This document shows positions 53,041 to 64,000 of a DNA stretch of 64,000 nt, one piece after another. Under the pieces are notes generated by a model that saw nothing but the letters and a program-made list of their open reading frames with translations, made no database searches and was not told the DNA's origin. The stretch is from Scylla paramamosain. Lineage: Eukaryota; Arthropoda; Malacostraca; Decapoda; Portunidae. Positions within the stretch are counted from its first letter, which is position 1; every line of letters starts with the position of its first letter. The DNA lies in NCBI RefSeq assembly GCF_035594125.1, contig NW_026973707.1, forward strand, positions 618,501 through 682,500, read 5' to 3'. The translations under genes and the position numbers were made by a program.

Positions 53041-56000
53041 GTTTTTTTTTTTTTTATGTAGGAAGGATACTGGCCAAGGGCAACAAAAATCTAATAAAAA
53101 AAAATGCCCACTGAAATGCCAGTCCCATAAAAGGGTCAAAGCAGTGGTCAAAAATTGGTGGATAAGTGTCTTGAAACCTCCCTCTTGAAGGAATTCAAGT
53201 CATAGGAAGGTGGAAATACAGAAACAGGCAGGGAGTTCAAGAGTTTACCAGAGAAAGGGATGAATGATTGAGAATACTGGTTAACTCTTGCGTTAGAGAG
53301 GTGGACAGAATAGGGGTGAGAGAAAGAAGAAAGTCTTGTGCAGCGACGCCGCGGAAGAAGGGGAGGCATGCAGTTAGCAAGATCAAAAGAGCAGTTAGCA
53401 TGAAAATAGCGGTAGAAGACAGCTAGATATGCAACATTGCGGCGGTGAGAGAGAGGCTGAAGACAGTCAGTTAGAGGAGAGGAGTTGATGAGACGGAAAG
53501 CTTTTGATTCCACCCTGTCTAGAAGAGCAGTATGAGTGGAACCCCCCCAGACATGTGAAGCATACTCCATACATGGACGGATAAAGCCCTTGTACAGAGT
53601 TAGCAGCTGGGGGGGTGAGAAAAACTGGCGGAGACGTCTCAGAACACCTAACTTCATAGAAGCTGTTTTAGCTAGAGATGAGATGTCAAGTTTCCAGTTC
53701 AGATTATAAGTAAAGGACAGACCGAGGATGTTCAGTGTAGAAGAGGGGGACAGCTGAGTGTCATTGAAGAAGAGGGGATAGTTGTCTGGAAGGTTGTGTC
53801 GAGTTGATAGATGGAGGAATTGAGTTTTTGAGGCATTGAACAATACCAAGTTTGCTCTGCCCCAATCAGAAATTTTAGAAAGATCAGAAGTCAGGCGTTC
53901 TGTGGCTTCCCTGCGTGATATGTTTACCTCCTGAAGGGTTGGACGTCTATGAAAAGACGTGGAAAAGTGCAGGGTGGTATCATCAGCGTAGGAGTGGATA
54001 GGACAAGAAGTTTGGTTTAGAAGATCATTAATGAATAATAAGAAGAGAGTTGGTGACGGGACAGAACCCTGAGGAACACCACTGTTAATAGATTTAGGAG
54101 AAGAACAGTGACCATCTACCACAGCAGCAATAGAACGGTCAGAAAGGAAACTTGAGATGAAGTTACAGAGAGAAGGATAGAAACCGTAGGAGGGTAGTTT
54201 GGAAATCAAAGCTTTGTGCCAGACTCTATCAAAAGCTTTTGATATGTCCAAGGCAACAGCAAAAGTTTCACCAAAATCTCTAAAAGTGGATGACCAAGAC
54301 TCAGTAAGGAAAGCCAGAAGATCACCAATAGAGCGGCCTTGACGGAACCCATACTGGCGATCAGATAGAAGGTTGTGAAGTGATAGATGTTTAAGAATCT
54401 TCCTGTTGAGGATAGAGTCAAAAACTTTAGATAGGCAGGAAATTAAAGGAATAGGACGGTAGTTTGAGGGATTAGAACGGTCACCCTTTTTAGGAACAGG
54501 TTGAATGTAGGCAAACTTCCAGCAAGAAGGAAAGGTAGATGTTGACAGACAGAGCTGAAAGAGTTTGACTAGGCAAGGTGCATGCACGGAGGCACAGTTT
54601 CGGAGAACAATAGGAGGGACCCCATCAGGTCCATAAGCCTTCCGAGGGTTTAGGCCAGCGAGGGCATGGAAAACATCATTGCGAAGAATTTTAATACGTG
54701 GCATGAAGTAATCAGAGGGTGGAGGAGAGGGAGGAACAAGCCCAGAATCGTCCAAGGTACAGTTTTTAGCAAAGGTTTGAGCAAAGAGTTCAGCTTTAGA
54801 AATAGATGTGATAGCAGTGGTGCCATCTGGTTGAAGTAGAGGAGGGAAAGAAGAACAAGCAAAGTTATTGGAAATATTTTTGGCTAGATGCCAGAAATCA
54901 CGAGGGGAGTTAGATCTTGAAAGGTTTTGACATTTTCTGTTAATGAAGGAGTTTTTGGCTAGTTGGAGAACAGACTTGGCATGGTTCCGGGCAGAAATAG
55001 AAAGTGCATGAGATTCTGGTGATGGAAGGCTTAAGTACCTTTTGTGGGCCACCTCTCTATCATGTATAGCATGAGAACAAGCTGTGTTAAACCAAGGTTT
55101 AGAAGGTTTAGGACGAGAAAAAGAGTGAGGAATGTACGCCTCCATGCCAGACACTATCACCTCTGTTATACGCTCAACACACAAAGACGGGTCTCTGACA
55201 CGGAAGCAGTAGTCATTCCAAGGAAAATCAGCAAAATACCTCCTCAGGTCCCCCCAACTGGCAGAGGCAAAACGCCAGAGGCACCTTCGCTCAGGGGGAT
55301 CCTGAGGAGGGATTGGAGTGATAGGACAAGATAAAGATATGAGATTGTGATCGGAGGAGCCCAACGGAGAAGAAAGGGTGACAGCATAAGCAGAAGGATT
55401 AGAGGTCAGGAAAAGGTCAAGAATGTTGGGCGTATCTCCAAGACGGTCAGGAATGCGAGTAGGGTGTTGCACCAATTGCTCTAGGTCATGGAGGATAGCA
55501 AAGTTGTAGGCTAGTTCACCAGGATGGTCAGTGAAGGGAGAGGAAAGCCAAAGCTGGTGGTGAACATTGAAATCTCCAAGAATGGAGATCTCTGCAAAAG
55601 GGAAGAGGGTCAGAATGTGCTCCACTTTGGAAGTTAAGTAGTCAAAGAATTTCTTATAGTCAGAGGAGTTAGGAGAGAGGTATACAGCACAGATAAATTT
55701 AGTATGAGAGTGACTCTGTAGTCGTAGCCAGATGGTGGAAAACTCGGAAGATTCAAGAGCGTGGGCACGAGAGCAGATTAAGTCATTGCGCACATAAACG
55801 CAGCATCCAGCTTTGGATCGAAAATGAGGATAGAGAAAGTAGGAGGAAACAGAAAAGGGGCTACTGTCAGTTGCCTCAGACACCTGAGTTTCAGTGAGGA
55901 AAAGAAGATGAGGTTTAGAAGAGGAGAAGTGGTGTTCTACAGATTGAAAATTTGATCTTCGACCGCGAATGTTGCAGAAGTTAATGAAGAAAAAGTTGAG

Positions 56001-56108
56001 GGGGGTGTCAAGACACTTAGGGTCGTCGACAGAAAGGCAGTCCGACCTGGGGACATTTATGGTCCCCTCCCCAGATGGGGACTCCGAGGCTGGTGTAGGA
56101 GTCGCCAT
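53041..56108 (-). mobile_element. Jockey/I-like LINE with intact ORF2 (copy B)
   Basis: The unit runs from the ATG at 56108 to a 3' tail that ends in poly(A), seen as a T15 run at about 53042-53056. The 3' untranslated part is about 90 bp and contains the text TGGGACTGGCATTTCAGTGG, shared with copies A and C. The 5' end beyond 56108 was not fixed. It lies somewhere between 56109 and about 56345, where the L2-like element begins. Confidence 0.9.
53148..56108 (-). CDS. Endonuclease-reverse transcriptase, intact, 986 residues
   Basis: This protein would nick DNA and copy the element's RNA at the nick (target-primed reverse transcription). Endonuclease domain, residues about 37-260: NIRG at 46, LTETQ with E73, ILGDFN at 176-181 and SDHN at 252-255 keep the catalytic residues of the exonuclease-endonuclease-phosphatase family. 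Reverse transcriptase, about 480-760: GPDG at 493, DISKAFD at 621 (first catalytic Asp), SGVPQGS at 676 and YADD at 707 (catalytic Asp pair). A C-terminal region ends [10 protein letters not shown]. No zinc knuckle or RNase H motif is evident. Length and order fit jockey- or I-group ORF2. ATG context is acceptable, and no ORF1 is seen upstream. Near-identical stretches in copies A and C suggest recent activity in this genome. Confidence 0.92.
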   Translation of the reverse strand: MATPTPASESPSGEGTINVPRSDCLSVDDPKCLDTPLNFFFINFCNIRGRRSNFQSVEHHFSSSKPHLLFLTETQVSEATDSSPFSVSSYFLYPHFRSKAGCCVYVRNDLICSRAHALESSEFSTIWLRLQSHSHTKFICAVYLSPNSSDYKKFFDYLTSKVEHILTLFPFAEISILGDFNVHHQLWLSSPFTDHPGELAYNFAILHDLEQLVQHPTRIPDRLGDTPNILDLFLTSNPSAYAVTLSSPLGSSDHNLISLSCPITPIPPQDPPERRCLWRFASASWGDLRRYFADFPWNDYCFRVRDPSLCVERITEVIVSGMEAYIPHSFSRPKPSKPWFNTACSHAIHDREVAHKRYLSLPSPESHALSISARNHAKSVLQLAKNSFINRKCQNLSRSNSPRDFWHLAKNISNNFACSSFPPLLQPDGTTAITSISKAELFAQTFAKNCTLDDSGLVPPSPPPSDYFMPRIKILRNDVFHALAGLNPRKAYGPDGVPPIVLRNCASVHAPCLVKLFQLCLSTSTFPSCWKFAYIQPVPKKGDRSNPSNYRPIPLISCLSKVFDSILNRKILKHLSLHNLLSDRQYGFRQGRSIGDLLAFLTESWSSTFRDFGETFAVALDISKAFDRVWHKALISKLPSYGFYPSLCNFISSFLSDRSIAAVVDGHCSSPKSINSGVPQGSVPSPTLFLLFINDLLNQTSCPIHSYADDTTLHFSTSFHRRPTLQEVNISRREATERLTSDLSKISDWGRANLVLFNASKTQFLHLSTRHNLPDNYPLFFNDTQLSPSSTLNILGLSFTYNLNWKLDISSLAKTASMKLGVLRRLRQFFSPPQLLTLYKGFIRPCMEYASHVWGGSTHTALLDRVESKAFRLINSSPLTDCLQPLSHRRNVAYLAVFYRYFHANCSFDLANCMPPLLPRRRCTRLSSFSHPYSVHLSNARVNQYSQSFIPFSGKLLNSLPVSVFPPSYDLNSFKREVSRHLSTNF

Positions 56109-56344
56109 GATGATTTTCTAATTTTTGAGTGAAGGGTGTGTGTGTTATTAGGTGCTTGTAGTTTTGTGTGGAGGAAGAGAGTTGTCTTTAGAGGGCAGGC
56201 TGTGACTGCCCCCTTGTGTTGTGAGACACAAAGGGAAACGTTCAGTGAGGTCACAGCTGGGTTTAATGATAAGTTCACAGCACCCCCTGAACAGTGCTTT
56301 AGACCTCACTGGGAGTAATTATCGTTTCGGCAGGTGTCTACTGC

Positions 56345-56511
56345 CTCCTCCTCTGCTCACACTGGATCCTCTGGTGTCGGTGGTGGTAGTGGGTCCTGCC
56401 ATGGCCGCCCCACACCCTCGGGTACTGGTGGTGGTGATGGGTCTCCAGATGCAGCCCCGACACAGCGACAGCAGCAGACTTCACGTACCAGAAATCGCAG
56501 GAAGTAAATAA
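56345..56511 (+). pseudogene. ORF1 tail of the L2-like element (tentative)
   Basis: One frame reads STASSSAHTGSSGVGGGSGS, then TPSGTGGGDGSPDAAPTQRQ and ends QQTSRTRNRRK with a TAA. A glycine/serine-rich stretch and a basic end just before ORF2 would suit an ORF1 C-terminus. The beginning is missing. Confidence 0.35.
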
Positions 56512-56560
56512 CCTGGTTCCTTCTTATAAGTTGATTGTCTCTGTATAATTACTGGTTATA

Positions 56561-59500
56561 ATGATCTCTAACCAAAGTCTGTGGAGTGAATTGCCTTTCG
56601 CTACACTAAATGATGAGATGTTGAGGAATAATATTGTACTCTCTAATAACGTAGATTCACATTATGATTTTTTAAATTTAGTATTTGATCCATTACTTAC
56701 TGAAGATGACAAATACAATAATGATATAAATGAATATAATTTTCTTAGCAATTTAGATATCCCTAAAACTGAGTACTCGTATGTATATTTAAGTAATATT
56801 TCCTCACCAAGTGCTAACACCTTATCAATTCTTAATCTAAATATTAGGTCTATCCCTGAAAATCTTCAGTATTTTATAATGTTATACAAGTCATAATATC
56901 GCTGTTAAACGTAGCATTATTGGCTTTACTGAAATTCGATTAAATCCTAGTCTTTCTTCACTGTATAATATGCCTGGCTATCATATGTTTGTCAATACGC
57001 GAAATGTGCATGGGGGTGGGGTGGCTACTTATGCTGATTCTGAGTGAGAGGCAACATTTATACAAAAATGTATTGTTTCTCATGACTACATAGAAACCTT
57101 GTGTATTGAAGTGATAAATTTGCCCAGAAAATGCTTATATATGTGTGTTAATAGACCGCCGAATGGTAATTTTAAAAATTTTTATGATGCAATGAGCAAT
57201 ATTCTTTCTGCAGTATTTGCAGAGAAATATTCAGCTATAAACATTTTCGGAGATTTCAATACTAATCTATTGAACCGAAATGACAATGTTAATGAATTTA
57301 TAAACTTAATGTTCTCTTTTTCATTGTTCCCTATCATTACAAGGCCAACTAGAGTTACCAATACATCGGCATCTTTAATTGATCATATCTGGACCACTCA
57401 GTTAGATAAAAATATCGGTAATTATATAATTGACACGGATATAACTGACCATTTTCCTATACTTTCTCAATTTAGAATGGATGATATTAGACAGAAGCTC
57501 AAAATCATTAAGAAATGATTTATAACTTCCTTAACCCTTCGTGAATTTACTAACGAACTTGCTTTAGAAAATTGGAATGATGTAATTAATTCAACATGTC
57601 CCAAAGAGTCATTTAATATTTTTTATATCACTTATCTTAAATTATTTGAGAAACATTTTCCCATTAAAGAAGTAAAACCGAATTTAAAGAAAAATGTCAG
57701 TCCCCATATCACGCCAGCTCTAAAGGTTAGCATAAAAGAAAAAGATAGATTAGAACGACTTGCTAGGAAATGGCCCCTTACCTATCGAGAAAAATATAAA
57801 AAATACCGAAATAATTTAACACCAATATTACGAGCAGCAAAAAAAAAAAAAAAAAAAAAACTATATTACAAACAGCAATTAAGTAATAATCAGGGTGACC
57901 CAAAAAAACAATGGAAAGTACTTAACTCATTACTAGGAAAACCAAGTTCTGTCGATGCGAGTACTATTGAATTAAATCCTCCTTGTATGGACATTCCGAG
58001 TACATTCAATGAACATTTCTTGAAAAATAACAGATATTGATAATGCAAATCTTAATTACAGGAATTATCTTACAAATGCTCCAGAATTTTCATTGTACAT
58101 GCTGCCCACTGATAAGGATGAAGTCAAACGTACTTTAAATCTTTTTCAAACTAATGCTCCAGGATATAATGATATACCTCCAACATTACTAAACGCCTCT
58201 TGTGATTTAATAAGTATTCCCTTGGCTCACACAATTAATCTTTCTCTAACCACAGGGTATTTTCCTGATCAGTTAAAACAAGCAAAGGTAGTGCCAGTAT
58301 TTAAATCAGGTAACAAAACGGATATAAACAATTACCGACCAATTTCTATCCTCCCAGCATTTAGCAAAATATATGAAAAGATAATATGTTATCGGTTAAT
58401 GTCATATCTTGAAGATAATAACCTTTTAGTTAAACAACAACACGGTTTTAGGAGTCACCATTCAACTGAAACGGCTATTTTACAATTCGTAAGCAATGTT
58501 TATAAATGCTTGGAGGAGAAACATTTTGTTATTGGCGTCTTTATTGACTTATCTAAAGCATTTGATATCATTGATCACAATATATTGCTTTACAAATTAA
58601 ATTACATAGGAATCAGAGGAGTCACACACAGGCTATTTCAGAACTACTTGAATAATAGAAGACAAAGTGTGTACTGTAATAAAAAAATATTCAGCAATTA
58701 AACAAATAAGTAAAGGTGTACCACAAGGATCTATTTTAGGGCCTATACTTTTTCTAATATACATAAATGATATAATTAATGCTAGTTCTAAAATTGAATT
58801 TACTATTTATGCTGATGACACTACCTTATTAATGAAAGATGTGATTGTTCATACATTGCATGAAACTGTCGCTAGTGAGTTAAGTAATATCGATCTCTGT
58901 ATTAAATCAAATAACTTGAAACTTAATGTTAACAAAACAAATTACATATTATTTCAAAACAGGTCTATAAAGCATGTTTTTCTTACTGTATTGTTAAATG
59001 GTGAAAAATTAGCCCAAGTCCATTTCTAGGTGATAAAGTTGATGAAAATTTAAGCTGGAAAATGCATATTAATGACGTTTGCTTAAAGCTTTCACAAATA
59101 GATGGTATCTTATATAGAATTCGTCATAATTTAACTGAGGAAGCTAAGATGAGTATATACTATACTCTTTTTTTATCCACATATTACATGTTGTGTTTTG
59201 TTATGGACGAGTACTTGGCCTTCATTCTTAAATGAATTATCTATTTCACAAAATAAGTTCCTCCGATGTATGTTCCATACAAAGAAATTTGATTCAACTG
59301 ATGAAATATACCAATCTAGAAAAATTCTTAAAGTGTCTTCAATACATAAATACTTCACTTTGTTATTGATTTTTAAAACAATTGGTCCTAATTCAATGTT
59401 CAAATTTAGAGAGCATTCCTGTAATACCAGGAGTAACAATGTAAATTTATCCTGACCTGTATTTAGGACTAAACTATTTAAAAATAGTGTTATAAATTTT

Positions 59501-59650
59501 GGTCCAGAATTTTTCAATAGTCTCCCTCAGGATATAAAAATCCTGCTTAGAGGAAGTAATTTAATTAAATTAAAAAAAGAAATAAAAACTTACCAGCTTA
59601 CCCCAGCGACACATCGACACTGGTGAAGCTCTGAACCCGTCAGTGTTTCC
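56561..59650 (+). mobile_element. L2-like (L2/Crack/Daphne group) LINE, decayed
   Basis: In order: an N-terminal part from the ATG at 56561, then LNLNIRS; an endonuclease with a TEIRL motif where TETWL is usual, IFGDFN near 57246, TRPTRVTNTSASLIDHIWTT near 57340 and DHFPIL; and a reverse transcriptase with FKSGNKTDINNYRPISILPA near 58300, DLSKAFDIIDHN near 58548, GVPQGSILGPILFLIYIND near 58717 and YADDTTL near 58810. The C-terminus has FNSLPQDIK near 59515. The wording fits the L2 group. At least five frameshifts or stops and an A23 run near 57840 show that it is dead. It is very AT-rich compared with copy B next to it. Confidence 0.85.
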
Positions 59651-60150
59651 ATGCGCAGAGACCACACCACCACCTCGGTGGTGGCCCAGGTGTTAATGTT
59701 TGATACGTCCTCTACTGTACATGTTTGCCTGGTGCTTTTAGTAATGTATGAGTGGTTGTAATGAGACTGTTTGCATTATGTTTTAAGTTGTATGGTTAAG
59801 GTTAGAGAAGAGGGAGGAACTGTGAGGGAGTGAAAAAGGTTAGGAAGTGTGGGTAGGAGAAGAGAGAGAGAGGCAGTGCATTGTGGGGGAGGAAAAGAAG
59901 GAAGGAGTGAAGAGGGCATGGGAGGGAGGGTGTAGGGAGACAGTTGGTTGGGGTAGGGAGGAAGAGTGAGAACGGGAAGGAAGAAAGTGATGGTAGAAAT
60001 AAAGTGATATAAATAACATCACCGTCCATTCTCTCTCCTCAAACCAACTGACCTAACAACCCATTGCAAAACTATTCCTGCAGTGCTAAGACCCAGACCT
60101 GCATGGGGCCCTGTGTGGCTCAAACTATGAAGGGAATTAAAGGTAACTTG
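59650..60150. other. L2-like 3' flank and purine-rich stretch
   Basis: Probably the 3' untranslated part to about 59800, then a G/A-rich stretch at 59830-60000 (GGGAGGGAGGGTGTAGGGAG and the like). No gene was recognised. Confidence 0.45.
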
Positions 60151-60160
60151 GCAACAGTGC

Positions 60161-60489
60161 TGACGTCACACTAGTCAGCTCTCAGGCAGGAGTGGGTGTG
60201 CTGTGTGTTGTGTAAGTGTGAAGACGTGTGTGCTGTGCTGCCTCGCGTGTACTGGTGTGTGTTGTTCTGTGTGGGTGTAGTGTGTGTGTGTGTGTGTGTG
60301 ACTCTGGAAACACTGGCCATGCGCTGGAGTACAGAAGACGTGGGTAGTGTTGTGTTGTGTTAGCTAAGGCGGGAACACAGTAGGAGTCAAGGGACAGCCT
60401 GTGGGAGTGTTCACTTCCGTGCATCGACCAGGAGGAGTTAAAATCCCCGAACTTCCTGGATGTTCACAGTATTCCTTCAGTTCACAGTG
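60161..60489 (+). promoter_or_regulatory. Candidate promoter and non-coding first exon
   Basis: A perfect cAMP-response element, TGACGTCA, lies at 60161-60168. Six bases later comes CTAGTCAGCTCT, in which TCAGCT resembles the arthropod initiator TCAGT. The following 310 bp are of balanced composition and end in CACAGTGGTGAGT, a consensus splice donor at 60490. That is the layout of a promoter with an untranslated first exon. No downstream coding exon was identified, so the gene is unknown. Confidence 0.35.
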
Positions 60490-60499
60490 GTGAGTACCG

Positions 60500-61410
60500 C
60501 AGGTGTGTGTTTTTCATAATGTGGAAAATACTCTGCCGCATCTAGCTAGTACTGTACCTACGCCATCTTGCCCCTTGTTTACCCGTTAATCTTGCACAGA
60601 AACGTGATCTAATGAGACTTAAGGTGGCGCAGCCAGTCACAATACTCATAATTTGCTAATTTAGTTAGGAACAAAAATGTTTTTTTTTTTATTCGTTTAT
60701 ATCCGTGGTGTGCAAGTCATGCAAGGACAAAGTAACATGTTTGAGAGAGAAAAAAAAAAAACGTCTTATTGTCGTGGCTCGTGTGTTTTAGCGAAGACAA
60801 AGAAAAGGGGAGCATTACGAAGTTGCCATCAATCAACACACGTGTTCCTCAGCAAGGGATGTGGTTAGTAATTCCGTAAGTTTCTGGTTAGGAAGGCCGC
60901 AGTAAGACTAGGTACGGCCTTCCTACGAGCGGTAGGATAGATTACGTTTGTTCTCATTAGTGTTCATTCAGTTAAGTTATAATATTTTCCAGTAAAATTT
61001 TCCTCGTGTCTGTTTTCCTTAGATATTTGTTTCGTTTACCCATTTATTGAATTGTTTATTTGCCATATCACAGACACAAGGCACTCATGCACTAGTGTTG
61101 CAATACTTTATAACAACACGATAAACAACCACCACACACTCAAACACCGTCCCCTGTCTTCCTGCGCCATGCTCGCCCATCCCTCCCTCTGCCCTGCCTC
61201 CCCCTGCCTCCCTCCACCCTGCTTCCTTCCTCCCCTCCCTCCCTCTGCCCTGCTACCTTCCCAGGCATGGTTTTCCCACCACACACATCCCAACTACTTC
61301 CCCCTCCCTCTCTATTGCTTGTTGAACACTCCCTATCTTCCCCCTCCATCCCCAAGAATATTGTTTTATTTATTTATTTATATTTATGGGGGAAGATTGG
61401 AGTTGTGTTA
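60500..61410. other. Intergenic or intronic stretch; pyrimidine-rich part
   Basis: If 60161-60489 is a first exon, this would be its intron. Positions 61160-61340 are C/T-rich (CTGCCTCCCCCTGCCTCCCT). No other feature was recognised. Confidence 0.45.
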
Positions 61411-61416
61411 TTTTTA

Positions 61417-61417
<1 letters not shown>

Positions 61418-61452
<35 letters not shown>

Positions 61453-61771
61453 CCGTAAAGAAATACAGTTACAGTAAATGTTTTGTTTTGGAGTTTTCCT
61501 CTTTCGATTTAAATCTTTACTATCCCTTTCATTTTACCTTCAAAACTGGTATTTAGTACTGAAAACGAGTAACGGTTTTTATGTAGTCCTTTCCGTGTGC
61601 GTGTGTGTGTGTGTGTGTGTTTGTGTGTGAGGTCAGGAACATTTTCTGTCCAAATGTAAGAAAAAAAAAAAAAAGCTCCTAAAGTGACTCTTTTCCCGCC
61701 GCAAGTTTCTTCTTCCGACCGCAGCTCATGTGGTGGAAAATTCGCGTAATTGCTTTGCTTCTTTGACATTC

Positions 61772-61827
<56 letters not shown>

Positions 61828-61828
61828 T

Positions 61829-61885
<57 letters not shown>
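61418..61885. repeat. Three (GT)n arrays and a (GA)n array
   Basis: (GT)n at 61418-61450, 61600-61628 and 61781-61826, and (GA)n at 61834-61885. Confidence 0.95.
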
Positions 61886-61889
<4 letters not shown>

Positions 61890-62097
61890 TTCCAAACCTG
61901 TTAACCTAAGACTAACAAAACAACATTACCACCATCGTGAAGTGCTTGACACACAATCGGTGGCAAACATTTGCGAAGATCACGTGATCAGTGAGCGGCA
62001 ATTACCGGCGCATAGCCAAAGTGACGCACATTATTCATGGCGACGCTTAGCAGCAGCTGAGGGATGGCGGGATGTCGACGGTCGGAGCTCCAGCAGT

Positions 62098-63168
62098 CAT
62101 CTCATTAACGTTATTTTCACTCGTGTCTGTTCAAGGATATTATTTTAGGAATGATGTCAGTTTGTTGCATCAGTTTAACCGTTGCACTGTAATACCCAGC
62201 AATTCACAGTGCATGCCAAGAATTCACAACGTTAAAGGCACCATACAAAATCTTTACAATCACTTACATCAGCTCATTAACGTTATTTCCACACGAGTCT
62301 TTGCTCAGGAACTTTAATGTAGGGATAATCTCCATTTGCTCCATGAGTTTGGCTTTCAATGCGATAACCAACAGTTCTCAGCAGTAAAGACGTTACACAA
62401 CATTTTTAGAAACACTTACGTCACCTTATTAACTTTATCTCCACAAGAATATTAATGTGTGATTAACCTCAATGACCTCCCTTTCATTGCGATAACCGAC
62501 AATTTTCAGCACCAAACGCACTGTATGAGATCTATACAAACACTTACATCAACTCATCGACGCTATTTCCACACGAGTCTCTGCTCAAGAATATTATTGT
62601 GGGATTTTTTTTTTTTTTTTTTATGTAGGAAGGACACTGGCCAAGGGCAACAAAAATCTAATAAAAAAAATGCCCACTGAAATGGCAGTCCCATAAAAGG
62701 GTCATATAGCAGTAGTCAAAAATTGATGAATAAGTGTCTTGAAACCTCCCTCTTGAAGGAATTCAAGTCATAGGAAGGTGGAAATACAGAAGCAGGCAGG
62801 GAGTTCCAGAGTTTACCAGAGAAAGGGATGAATGATTGAGAATACTGGTTAACTCTTGCATTAGAGAGGTGGACAGAATTGGGGTGAGAGAAAGAAGAAA
62901 GTCTTGTGCAACGAGGCCGCGGGAGGAGGGGAGGGATGCAGTTAGCGAGATCAGAAGAGCAGTTAGCATGAAAATAGCGGTAGAAGACAGCTAGAGATGC
63001 AACATTTTGGCGGTGAGAGAGAGGCTGAAGACAGTCAGTTAGAGGAGAGGAGTTGATGAGACGAAAAGCTTTTGATTCCACCCTGTCTAGAAGACAGTTT
63101 CCTCCCTTTCATTCCTTTAACCAACAATTCACAGAACTTCAGCCACTGCAGATCATCACAAACACGTA
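62098..63168. repeat. Degenerate tandem repeat (about 130-170 bp, four units), split by a LINE
   Basis: Units start near 62098, 62267, 62419 and 62547 with CATCAGCTCATTAACGTTAT or variants. Each continues with TTTCCACACGAGTCT, TTGCTCAAGAATATTA, a CATTGCGATAACC-like block and ACAATTCACAG, and ends AACACTTA. Unit 4 is interrupted at 62604 by the LINE copy and resumes at about 63095 with TTTCCTCCCTTTCATT, matching the middle of unit 3. Confidence 0.88.
62605..63094 (-). mobile_element. Jockey/I-like LINE, 3' end only (copy C)
   Basis: From poly(A), seen as T19 at 62605-62623, to a sharp 5' break at about 63094. It keeps an open frame for the last 121 residues ([20 protein letters not shown] to [13 protein letters not shown]), matching residues 866-986 of copy B. 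No clear target-site duplication is visible. Confidence 0.92.
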
Positions 63169-63312
63169 CAGGAAAGGAAAGAGGGAATACACGAGCTATC
63201 CAGAATTTAGCCTATATAATGTTTAGAGATGGCTGTAGAACAAAAGGGATCATCTGAGTGCTTTGCGATGAAGGGAAGGTGTACCAGATGGCAGTGAGAG
63301 GGTTACGTCAGC

Positions 63313-63672
63313 AAGCTTGTGTGACGGGAATATGAAGGCAGTTGATATTAACTAGTCATTGGTGTTGAGATATGAATAGGTTTGGCTAAATCTGCCCCGC
63401 CTATCAGTCACAGAGCTTTGGTGTGGCTGGAATGTAAAGACGGTAGATAATTACCACTCAGTGGTGTTGAAATATGTATAAGTGTGACTAAATGTGCTCC
63501 ACCAATTAGTCACCAAGCTCTTGTGTGGCAGTGATGCGAGGACAGTGCCCACTCACAACTCATTACTGCTGAAATATGAACAGGTCTGGCAAAATCTGCC
63601 TGTCAGTCATGAGTCTTTCCTGTGGCAGGAATGTGAAGGCAGTGCACATTCATAATTGATGTTCAATCACAA
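63313..63672. repeat. Tandem repeat, about 100 bp, three and a half units
   Basis: Units start near 63313, 63414, 63516 and 63612 with AGCTTTGGTGTGGC or variants. Each holds GGAATGTGAAGGCAGT, GGTGTTGAAATATG and ATCTGCC, and ends CAGTCAC. The last unit is partial. Confidence 0.85.
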
Positions 63673-63867
63673 ATGCGTCTCACGTAACTTGTCTTGCCAG
63701 TGTAAGTCGAGAAGCTTCTGTTAAACTGCAATTATACATTCTTAAATCATCACTGTAGTATTACGAGTAGGTTGTGAGTAGGTATGGCGTAATGATAGTC
63801 CACTGATGTAGCATGACTAGTATTCCCTTGTATTGTGAATTGGTAGAGTCTTGTTTTAATGCAGAAT

Positions 63868-64000
63868 AACCACCATTTATTTATTTTCTATTATTGTCAA
63901 CCATTAAAATCTCGTTGGTAGTCTAGTGGTCCAGGATAATCAATATTTTTTTTCTATTAGTCTTAATCGTTAGGTTCTTGTTGATGTTCTATTAATGTGG
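63868..64000. repeat. Tandem repeat running off the window end, about 65 bp
   Basis: TATTTTCTATTATTGTCAAC followed by CATTAAAATCTCGTTGGTAG and TCTAGTGGTCC recurs, diverged, as TTTTTTCTATTAGTCTTAATC, GTTAGGTTCTTGTTGATG and TTCTATTAATGTGG. Confidence 0.65.

Noticed and set aside
63905..63940. tRNA-like 5' half (GTTGGTAGTCTAGTGGTCC)
   Set aside because: It lies inside a tandem repeat unit, has no B box or 3' half, and its counterpart in the next unit is not tRNA-like.

Overview
The window is eukaryotic, intron-containing and dominated by repeats. It has very long perfect dinucleotide arrays (CT/GA, CA/GT, and a TA array of about 880 bp), several families of 5'-truncated non-LTR retrotransposons (CR1-like, jockey/I-like, L2-like), degenerate AACCTAACCGAA runs, and exons separated by long introns. 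This combination suggests an arthropod, most likely a decapod crustacean such as a crab. That is an inference from style; no species marker was found.

Host genes. (1) On the minus strand from about 21.3 kb down to 13.8 kb, at least seven exons with matching splice phases encode fibronectin type III (FN3) repeats, a membrane-proximal region and a transmembrane helix. This looks like the ectodomain and membrane anchor of a receptor protein tyrosine phosphatase. The phosphatase domain was not found downstream. The transmembrane exon carries an in-frame stop that looks like a one-base shift. (2) On the plus strand at 28.1-29.4 kb, two exons of a HERC-type HECT ubiquitin ligase have a stop, a lost splice donor and a frameshift, and then run into a (GA)n array, so they are best read as a pseudogene. 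(3) A broken SWIM zinc-finger gene lies at 25.0-25.6 kb. Weaker candidates are first exons or promoters near 7.4, 8.9 and 60.2 kb and a GC-rich exon at 44.4 kb.

Layout. 0.2-2.7 kb: CR1-like LINE, minus strand. 3.4-6.4 kb: nested tandem duplication carrying three LINE 3' ends. 6.4-13.7 kb: microsatellites, pyrimidine-rich DNA and a two-unit tandem repeat. 13.7-21.3 kb: FN3 receptor exons with microsatellites packed into the introns. 21.3-25 kb: microsatellites and an inverted-repeat (MITE-like) family. 25-29.4 kb: the two pseudogenes. 29.7-32.4 kb: decayed jockey/I-like LINE copy. 32.4-47.9 kb: microsatellite country, including the TA array at 40.4-41.3 kb. 48.0-51.6 kb: a large foldback structure whose left arm holds CT/CA arrays and two LINE tails. 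52.3-59.7 kb: CR1-like fragment, an intact 986-residue LINE ORF on the minus strand, and a decayed L2-like element on the plus strand. 60-64 kb: promoter candidate and three tandem-repeat arrays, one split by a LINE insertion.

The most unusual signals are the foldback at 48.0-51.6 kb, short conserved cassettes that recur between dinucleotide arrays, splice donors that abut or are built from dinucleotide repeats, and the HECT exon that dissolves into a (GA)n tract. No CRISPR array, rRNA gene or convincing functional tRNA was seen.
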